A stretch of 9,970 nt of DNA from Alphaproteobacteria bacterium (GTDB lineage Bacteria; Pseudomonadota; Alphaproteobacteria; ATCC43930; CGMCC-115725): the NCBI GenBank assembly GCA_028866355.1, contig JAGWIH010000062.1, positions 1 to 9,970 of the forward strand, in the 5' to 3' direction. The notes beneath the pieces are model-generated. The model saw nothing but the letters and a program-made list of their open reading frames with translations. It did no database searches and had not been told where the DNA came from. Below, one piece after another: positions 1-7,553 of this stretch. The translations under genes and the position numbers were made by a program. Position 1 is the first letter of the stretch. Each line of letters begins with the position of its first letter.

Positions 1-2514
<2,514 letters not shown>

Positions 2515-2515
2515 C

Positions 2516-2556
2516 GCCGGCCAACCCGCGGTTATCGCAGGGAAAGCCGGCTTTTT
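2516..2556 (+). terminator. Candidate intrinsic terminator after carB
   Basis: Starting two bases after the carB stop, GCCGGC (2516-2521) can pair with GCCGGC (2546-2551). Inside it CCC (2525-2527) pairs with GGG (2540-2542), and GCG (2528-2530) with CGC (2536-2538), around a GTTAT loop. The stem is interrupted by a 3x3 internal loop and one bulged A, and is followed immediately by five T (2552-2556). A GC-rich interrupted stem followed directly by a T-run is the form of a Rho-independent terminator. The internal loop weakens it, so it may act partially and allow some read-through into greA. I judged this by eye, without an energy calculation. Confidence 0.5.
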
Positions 2557-2588
2557 GCCGATTCCGTAAAAGCTTGCTAGGATTCCCC
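2555..2588 (+). promoter_or_regulatory. Candidate greA promoter and ribosome binding site
   Basis: TTGCCG (2555-2560) and TAGGAT (2578-2583) are separated by exactly 17 nt, and each matches four of six bases of the sigma-70 consensus. If this promoter is used, transcription would start near 2589-2591, on the greA ATG itself, giving a leaderless or almost leaderless mRNA. AGGA (2579-2582) lies 6 nt before the ATG and would be a normal Shine-Dalgarno site for any transcript entering from upstream. The two readings compete because AGGA lies inside the -10 box. The -35 box overlaps the T-run of the putative carB terminator. Confidence 0.35.
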
Positions 2589-3065
2589 ATGGCCAAGATA
2601 CCGATGACCAGCGACGGCTTTTCGCGCCTCCAGGACGAGCTCAAACGGCTCAAATCCGTGGATCGGCCGGCGATCATCCGCGCCATCTCGGAGGCGCGCG
2701 ATCATGGCGACATTTCGGAAAATGCCGAATACATCGCCGCGCGTGAACGCCAGGGCTTCATCGAAGGCCGCGTGATCGAGCTCGAAGACAAGATCGCCCG
2801 CGCCGAGGTCATCGACGTCTCGAAACTGTCCGGCAAGGTGGTGAAGTTCGGCGCCACCGTGACGCTCGCCGACGAAGAGACCGATGAGAAGGTCGTGTAC
2901 CAGATCGTCGGCGAGGACGAAGCCGACATCGCGCAAGGCCGCCTGTCGGTGACGTCGCCGCTGGCGCGCGCCCTGATCGGAAAGAACATTTCGGATTCGG
3001 TCGAAGTCACGACGCCGCGCGGTGGCGCCCGCTCCTACGAAATCATCAAGGTCCAGTTCCGCTAG
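2589..3065 (+). CDS. greA: Transcription elongation factor GreA
   Basis: GreA enters the secondary channel of RNA polymerase and stimulates cleavage of the 3' end of backtracked transcripts, rescuing stalled complexes. The protein has 158 residues, the usual family length. Residues 1-75 are the N-terminal antiparallel coiled coil; its tip carries D41 and E44 in HGDISENAEY, the acidic pair that helps hold the catalytic magnesium. Residues ~80-158 are the FKBP-like C-terminal domain that binds polymerase. The start is ATG 2589 because the protein then begins MAKIPMTSDGF, as GreA proteins do, and AGGA lies 6 nt upstream. A TTG at 2574 is in frame but would add five atypical residues (MLGFP). The gene follows carB by 74 nt and ends against the convergent Lrp gene, sharing a CTAG with it. 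Confidence 0.97.
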   Translation: MAKIPMTSDGFSRLQDELKRLKSVDRPAIIRAISEARDHGDISENAEYIAARERQGFIEGRVIELEDKIARAEVIDVSKLSGKVVKFGATVTLADEETDEKVVYQIVGEDEADIAQGRLSVTSPLARALIGKNISDSVEVTTPRGGARSYEIIKVQFR

Positions 3066-3547
3066 GCTTTGCTGTCGGTCGTAATCGGCACGCCGGGGGC
3101 ATATTTCGCCGTACGGATGGCGAGCGACGAACGCACGTGCGCCACGTTGGGCGCCGGTGTCAGCCGCGTCGTCAGGAACTTCTGATACGAATCCCAATCG
3201 GCGGCGACGATCTTCAGCAGGAAATCGGTCTCGCCCGCCAGCATGTGGATCTCGCGCACCTCGTCCCAGTCCGACGCGAGCGCCTCGAATGCCTTGAGAT
3301 CGTTCTCGGCCTGGCTCTTGAGGCCGACCTGGGCAAAGACGGTGACGCCGAAGCCGAGCGCCTCGGGATTGACCTCGGCGTGATAGCCGCGGATATAGCC
3401 GCCCTCTTCCAACGCACGCACCCGTCGCAAACACGGCGGCGCCGAGATGCCGGCGCGGCCGGCGAGCTCGACGTTGGTCATGCGGCCGTCGTCCTGCAAA
3501 TCGCGGAGGATCCGCCGGTCGACCTTGTCGAGCTTGATGCGTCGCAT
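3062..3547 (-). CDS. Lrp/AsnC family transcriptional regulator
   Basis: A 161-residue DNA-binding regulator of the leucine-responsive/asparagine family, usually an octamer or dimer whose C-terminal RAM domain senses an amino acid. Residues ~6-65 form the AsnC-type winged helix-turn-helix (KLDKVDRRILRDLQDDGR, then NVELAGRAGISAPPCLRRVR). Residues ~68-150 form the RAM domain, with the typical GETDFLLKI at 105-113. The frame stays open far upstream, but the start at 3547 gives the standard N-terminus and length, and a weak GGA lies 8 nt before the ATG. The ligand and targets cannot be told from the sequence. It is transcribed divergently from the ELM1-type gene, so self-regulation or control of that neighbour from the shared intergenic region is plausible. 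It is convergent with greA with no space between the stops. I give no symbol because Lrp paralogues are numerous in this group. Confidence 0.95.
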   Translation of the reverse strand: MRRIKLDKVDRRILRDLQDDGRMTNVELAGRAGISAPPCLRRVRALEEGGYIRGYHAEVNPEALGFGVTVFAQVGLKSQAENDLKAFEALASDWDEVREIHMLAGETDFLLKIVAADWDSYQKFLTTRLTPAPNVAHVRSSLAIRTAKYAPGVPITTDSKA

Positions 3548-3694
3548 TGGCAGCGTCCGGAGCCTCAGCAATGATCTGTCAGGTGAGCGCCCGCGCTGGC
3601 AACAACCGGTCGGTTTTGGCGCGACCCGGCGCGGATCATCGTAGTATACGGTAATAATATTGCAAGACGGCCCCCGATCAGCGGAACAGCAAGG
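3548..3694. promoter_or_regulatory. Divergent intergenic region with AT-rich island
   Basis: These 147 bases separate the divergent Lrp-type and ELM1-type genes and must hold both promoters unless transcription enters from elsewhere. Most of the region is GC-rich, but 3641-3665 is a sharp AT-rich island containing three short palindromes: GTATAC (3644-3649), AATATT (3656-3661) and TTGCAA (3660-3665). Read on the minus strand, TATACT (complement of 3643-3648) is a good -10 candidate for the regulator gene, implying a leader of about 90 nt; I found no convincing -35 at 17-18 nt. On the plus strand TAATAT (3655-3660) is a weak -10 candidate. An inverted repeat AACCG-GT-CGGTT (3604-3615) could be an operator half-site pair. 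Lrp-family proteins often bind AT-rich DNA beside their own gene, which fits, but no binding is shown here. Confidence 0.4.
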
Positions 3695-4660
3695 ATGCCG
3701 GCGATCATCTGGGCGGTGCATGACGGCAAGATCGGCATGGCCAACCAGACGCTGGGCCTGGCCGAAGCGATCGCGCCGGCGTTGCAGGCAACCGTCGTCG
3801 AGAAAAGCCTGGTGTTGCGCGCCCCGTGGCGCTGGCTGCCCCCGCATGCCTGGCTGACGCCGCTCGCGGCGCTCGATCCGCGCGGCGACCGCCTCGCGCC
3901 GCCGTGGCCGGACATGCTGATATCGTGCGGCCGTCTGGTTGCCGCCCCGGCGCGCGCGGCCAAGCGCACCAGCGGCGGTCGGATCTTCTGGATTCAAGTG
4001 CAAGATCCGGGTTTCGCCAGCCGTGAGGCCGATCTCATCGTCATGCCGCGCCACGACGGCGACGGCGGCGACAACGCATTCGTCACGCTGGGCGCCGTCC
4101 ATAGGGTAACGCCGACACGGCTGGCCGACGGCGCCCGGCGCTTTGGGCCATCGCTGGCGCATTTGAAGCGGCCGCTGATCGCCGTGCTGCTTGGCGGCGA
4201 CAACCGGGTCTATCGGCTGACTGCGGCGCGATTGTCGGTGCTAACCGATCAACTGGCGGCTCTGGCGACACAAGGTTACGGCCTCGCGATCACCACTTCG
4301 CGGCGTAGCGGCCCTGGCGTCGCAACGCAGCTACGCCGGGCGCTGCCCGAAGCCTTCGTCTGGAGCGGCGGTGGCGATAATCCGTATTTCGGCCTGTTGG
4401 CGCTGGCCGATGCCATCGTCGTCACTGCCGACTCCGTCAACATGGTCAGCGAAGCGGCCACCACCGGCAAGCCGGTGTACGTGGTCGAGCTCGACGGCGC
4501 CTCGGCCAAGTTCGCGCGGTTCCATGCGGCGATGCGCGAAGCGAACGCGACCCACCCGTTCACCGGAACGATCGAGCGCTGGAGCTACGCGCCGCTCGAC
4601 GACACCGCGCGCGCCGCCGCCGAGGCGGTGCGGCGCTTCAAGGCACGGCCGCCGGTATGA
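3695..4660 (+). CDS. ELM1/GtrOC1-family putative glycosyltransferase
   Basis: A 321-residue soluble protein of the family named after plant mitochondrial fission protein ELM1 (Pfam Mito_fiss_Elm1). The bacterial members are thought to be GT-B-like glycosyltransferases acting on envelope glycans, but I know of no firmly established activity for most of them. Motifs seen: HDGKIGMANQTLGLAEAI at 9-26 in the N-terminal half; IQVQDPGF at 100-107; VMPRHD at 116-121; GGDNRVYRL at 167-175; and, in the C-terminal half, DNPYFGLLALADAIVVT followed by DSVNMVSEAATTGKPV at 246-261, where GT-B enzymes usually hold a nucleotide-sugar. The ATG gives the usual family N-terminus; GGA lies 9-10 nt upstream. The stop overlaps the start of the PAP2 gene as ATGA, so the two are almost certainly one translationally coupled operon. 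No signal peptide or membrane segment was seen. Confidence 0.88.
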   Translation: MPAIIWAVHDGKIGMANQTLGLAEAIAPALQATVVEKSLVLRAPWRWLPPHAWLTPLAALDPRGDRLAPPWPDMLISCGRLVAAPARAAKRTSGGRIFWIQVQDPGFASREADLIVMPRHDGDGGDNAFVTLGAVHRVTPTRLADGARRFGPSLAHLKRPLIAVLLGGDNRVYRLTAARLSVLTDQLAALATQGYGLAITTSRRSGPGVATQLRRALPEAFVWSGGGDNPYFGLLALADAIVVTADSVNMVSEAATTGKPVYVVELDGASAKFARFHAAMREANATHPFTGTIERWSYAPLDDTARAAAEAVRRFKARPPV

Positions 4661-5952
4661 CCCGCAGCATGACAATCTTCCTCGCGGTCTTCGCGGCCAC
4701 GATGGGAATCCTGATCGGCTGGCCGGCCATCGATCTGGCGACGTCGCGCGCCTTCTATACGCCGGGCAGCGGCTTCTCGCATTCAGCGATCCTCGGCGCG
4801 GTCCATGCAGACTTGCGTTATTTCGTGATCGCGATTGTCGTGCTGGCGATCGCGGCGCTGGTGGCGTGGAAATCACGGCGCCGCGCGGCACTCTACTTGC
4901 TGCTGGCACTGGCAATCGGCCCCGGCCTGGTGGTCAACACCGTGTTCAAGGACCATTGGGGCCGTGCCCGGCCGGCGCAGATCGTCGAATTCGGCGGAAC
5001 GCAAAAGTTCACGCCGGTGTTCGTGCCAGCGGATCAGTGCATGACGAATTGCTCGTTTCCAGCCGGCGATCCGGCCGTCGGGTTTTTCCTGGTGTCGGCG
5101 GCGCTGCTGGTGCCTGGCCTGACGACGCGGCGCTGGACAATCGCCGGTGCCGTGGCGGCGGGCGCGGCGCTCGGCGTGATGCGTATCGCGCAAGGCGGCC
5201 ATTTTTTGTCCGATGTCGTCGCGTCGGGATTTCTCATCACCGGACTGAGCTGGCTGCTTTATCGCGCGGTCGTCGTGCATGACGGCGTCGGCGCGCTGAC
5301 GCAAGCGTGTTGTCGACCATCGCCGGCGCTCAAGCGTTTCGCCCTGCTGACCGTCGCGACGGCGATCGTTGCGGCGGCGTCCTACGCCTGGCTCGACCGG
5401 CCGATTGCGACGGCCTTTCACGACGGCGGGCCGACGTTCCGGACCGTGATGACGTTTGTCACCGCGTTTGGCCTCGGCGGGCCCTATCTGATCCTGACGG
5501 CCGCGACCGCGTTGATTTGCTGGATCGGCGAACACACCCTGGCGGCACGGCGTGCGGTTTATGTATTTCTGGCGGTCGCGGCCTCGGGCCTTTTCGTCGA
5601 CATCATTAAGCCGGTGTTTGGCCGTGTCCGCCCGACCCTGCTGTTTTCCGATCACCTCTATGGTTTCACCGGCATCGGCGCGCATTCCAACCATTGGTCG
5701 TTTCCATCCGGCCATTCGACGACCGTCGCCGCGCTCGCTTATGCGCTGTCGCTCCTTTATCCGCGCCTCATGCCGGCTTGGATTGCCGCAGCGTTGCTGG
5801 TGGCGTTCAGCCGCCTCGCGCTCGATCAGCACTATTTGAGCGACGTGATCGCCGGCCTCTATTTCGGCGTCGCCTTCGCCTGGGCTATCGCTGCGACATT
5901 CCGCGCGCGCGGCGTTGCGCTCCGTCCGCCGCAGGTCAGCGATAACCCTTGA
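4657..5952 (+). CDS. Tandem-duplicated PAP2 family membrane phosphatase
   Basis: A 431-residue integral membrane protein containing two complete PAP2 (type 2 phosphatidic acid phosphatase) units, about 215 residues each, with roughly six hydrophobic segments per unit. A single PAP2 enzyme is usually 200-250 residues. Unit 2 has all three consensus motifs: K318-x6-R325-P326, PSGH at 350-353, and S385-R386...H392...D396. Unit 1 has K98-x6-R105-P106 and R176...H182...D186, but its second motif reads PAGD (135-138) in place of PSGH, and the S before R176 is M. A cysteine pair, C128 and C132, precedes that motif. Equivalent residues lie 210-220 apart, showing a head-to-tail duplication. The family removes phosphate from lipids such as phosphatidate, undecaprenyl diphosphate or lipid A, usually at the periplasmic face; the substrate here is unknown. 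The ATGA overlap with the ELM1-type gene couples them. The 3' end overlaps the convergent GT39 gene by 17 nt. Confidence 0.9.
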   Translation: MTRSMTIFLAVFAATMGILIGWPAIDLATSRAFYTPGSGFSHSAILGAVHADLRYFVIAIVVLAIAALVAWKSRRRAALYLLLALAIGPGLVVNTVFKDHWGRARPAQIVEFGGTQKFTPVFVPADQCMTNCSFPAGDPAVGFFLVSAALLVPGLTTRRWTIAGAVAAGAALGVMRIAQGGHFLSDVVASGFLITGLSWLLYRAVVVHDGVGALTQACCRPSPALKRFALLTVATAIVAAASYAWLDRPIATAFHDGGPTFRTVMTFVTAFGLGGPYLILTAATALICWIGEHTLAARRAVYVFLAVAASGLFVDIIKPVFGRVRPTLLFSDHLYGFTGIGAHSNHWSFPSGHSTTVAALAYALSLLYPRLMPAWIAAALLVAFSRLALDQHYLSDVIAGLYFGVAFAWAIAATFRARGVALRPPQVSDNP

Positions 5953-7423
5953 AATCGTGCAGGAACCGCACCGTGTAGTTGAGGGCGGCGCCGCCACCGA
6001 GAGGGATAGTGACGTGATCGACCGGGCCGGCACTGGCGAAGCGGTCGAGAATCCGCTGAATATTTTCCGGATGACGGGTGACGAGGACGAAGTCCCGGCC
6101 AATATCGGCTTTGGGATCGGCCTCGAGATCGAACTGGTCATTGATCCGGTGGCTTTCGCCGTTCCATTTGAGCGCATCGAATGGATGCGGATGCACGTAG
6201 AACATCAGCACCGCCATATCCTCGCGCTCGTCCGACAACAGCAGCGCGCCGGGATGCTGCGCCAGGATGCCGCTGACGGCCATGCCCAGCTGCCGCCAGC
6301 CGCGGAGGCGATGCAGCACGTCGTACCGCGCCGGCAGGCTATATCCAGCGGCACGTGCGACGTCGTGCGCGGTGAAGGCGACGACCGCGATGGCGACGTC
6401 GATCGCCAACGCGGCAATCAGCCAGCCGCGACGGCTGCCCTGCAGCAACCACGCAACCACCAGAACAGCGGCGGAGACGTAAACCGGCGCCGCCCAATTG
6501 GGCTCGGCGTGGGTGATGAAGCTCACCACCACCATCATCGCCAACGTCGGCAGCGCGAAGATCGCCAATAAGGCCGCCGGCCGCGACGCCAAGGCGCGGC
6601 GCGCCGTGCCGACGATCACGAGCAGCGCCGCGAAGGCAATCGGCCCGAAAACCGCGAACTGCGCGCCGACGAATTCGGCGAGATGCGACGGGTTGAACAG
6701 CGCGCCGTGCGACGCCGCGTTCTCCTCGGTGTGGTGATACGAGACGAACCCGTGCTGCACGTTCCAGATGAAATTCGGCGAATAGATCAACAGCGCGAGC
6801 ACGACAGCGAGCGCGAAGCGGCCGAGGTGCCGCCGCTCGTCGTGAAACACCAGCAGATAGATCAACGCCGACGCCAGCCAGTAGGCCATGGCGTATTTCG
6901 ACAGCAACCCGAACCCCGCGGCGGCGCCGACCGCCCACCACCAGCGTCCGCCGCCGGGCTCGCGCGCACGGATGAAGGCATAGAGTGCGGCCGCCCAGCA
7001 CAGCAGCAACGGTGCGTCGGTCGAGATCAGCGCCGCCGACGCCGACACGCCGGGCAACGTGACGTAGAGCAGCGCGGACCAGAAGCCGACGCGCGAATCA
7101 TACAGGCGTTCGCCGATGCGGAAGACGACGAGCGCGGCGGCGAAGTGCAACAGCGGCGCTGCGAGCCGGATCGCGCCTTCACTGTTGCTGAGCAAGTGCG
7201 TCGTCAGCGCGATCAGCCAGGCCACCATCGGCGGCTTGGAGTAGTAGCCGAACGCCGGATGCAGCGACCACAGCCAATATTGCGCTTCGTCCGGATAGAG
7301 ATCGGTGCCGCCATAGGCGAGCCAGACGAGGCGCAGGACGGTGACGGCAAAGACGGCGTTGACGGCGAAGAACCAATACCGCTGATCGTCCGCCGAATTG
7401 GCCGCGTGATGCCCGACCGCCAT
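5936..7423 (-). CDS. GT39/PMT-type integral membrane glycosyltransferase
   Basis: A 495-residue polytopic GT-C enzyme of family 39 (ArnT/protein-mannosyltransferase-like). These enzymes transfer a sugar from a polyprenyl-phosphate carrier to lipid A, another lipid or protein at the outer face of the inner membrane. After a first membrane segment (~17-37) comes the characteristic loop DLYPDEAQYW, where D45-E46 is the expected catalytic/metal acidic pair, and then KPPM at 63-66. A second loop has STDAPLL with D136. HAEPNW at 305-310 is typical of this bacterial subgroup. About ten hydrophobic segments run to ~350; residues ~355-495 are soluble and probably periplasmic. The start ATG has no clear Shine-Dalgarno site, but the N-terminus fits the family. 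Donor and acceptor are unknown; pairing with the PAP2 and ELM1-type genes suggests glycolipid work. The gene is convergent with PAP2 and divergent from the repeat-protein gene. Confidence 0.9.
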   Translation of the reverse strand: MAVGHHAANSADDQRYWFFAVNAVFAVTVLRLVWLAYGGTDLYPDEAQYWLWSLHPAFGYYSKPPMVAWLIALTTHLLSNSEGAIRLAAPLLHFAAALVVFRIGERLYDSRVGFWSALLYVTLPGVSASAALISTDAPLLLCWAAALYAFIRAREPGGGRWWWAVGAAAGFGLLSKYAMAYWLASALIYLLVFHDERRHLGRFALAVVLALLIYSPNFIWNVQHGFVSYHHTEENAASHGALFNPSHLAEFVGAQFAVFGPIAFAALLVIVGTARRALASRPAALLAIFALPTLAMMVVVSFITHAEPNWAAPVYVSAAVLVVAWLLQGSRRGWLIAALAIDVAIAVVAFTAHDVARAAGYSLPARYDVLHRLRGWRQLGMAVSGILAQHPGALLLSDEREDMAVLMFYVHPHPFDALKWNGESHRINDQFDLEADPKADIGRDFVLVTRHPENIQRILDRFASAGPVDHVTIPLGGGAALNYTVRFLHDFKGYR

Positions 7424-7553
7424 GGGCCGCGAGACTAGCCGTGCGCCGCCGCGCTGACCACCCCGATGCGGCGCTGGGCCGCACCGCCGCCGCGCCGGCG
7501 AAGGGGGTGGAAATCGGCCTGCCTGCTTGCTAAATCATGGCTCGCAGACCTGC
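7424..7553. promoter_or_regulatory. Divergent intergenic region between GT39 and repeat-protein genes
   Basis: This 130-nt gap separates two genes transcribed away from each other and should contain their promoters. It is very GC-rich and no strong promoter stands out. A weak plus-strand candidate is TGGAAA (7508-7513), 17 nt, then TAAATC (7531-7536), which would start transcription near 7543, about 11 nt before the ATG at 7554. A perfect 6-bp hairpin, TGCGGC-GCTGG-GCCGCA, lies at 7467-7483 and has no T-run after it. A purine-rich GGGGGTGG tract at 7503-7510 is too far from the ATG to serve it as a ribosome site; it lies 16 nt before the in-frame TTG at 7527. I saw no small gene here. Confidence 0.35.

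Noticed and set aside
2543..2554. Perfect 12-nt palindrome AAAGCCGGCTTT as a stand-alone terminator hairpin
   Set aside because: As a hairpin it would have no loop. The longer pairing from 2516 to 2551 explains the same bases better, with the T-run after the stem.
2574..2588. TTG start for greA five codons upstream
   Set aside because: It would place MLGFP before the canonical MAKIPMT start and would put the AGGA ribosome site inside the coding region.
2577..3434. 285-codon minus-strand frame across greA and the regulator
   Set aside because: It runs antisense to greA and in a different frame from the real regulator; no domain or family composition is visible.
3548..4162. N-terminal extension of the Lrp/AsnC regulator (open frame up to 4162)
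   Set aside because: The extension would lie antisense to the ELM1-type gene and has shadow-like composition. The start at 3547 gives the normal family length and N-terminus.
4873..6177. 434-codon minus-strand frame opposite the PAP2 gene
   Set aside because: It is Arg/Gln/Asp-rich and antisense to a protein with clear PAP2 motifs; a shadow frame.
6683..7438. 251-codon plus-strand frame opposite the GT39 gene
   Set aside because: Its composition is Arg/Gln/Glu-rich and repetitive, the complement of a hydrophobic membrane protein; no family signal.
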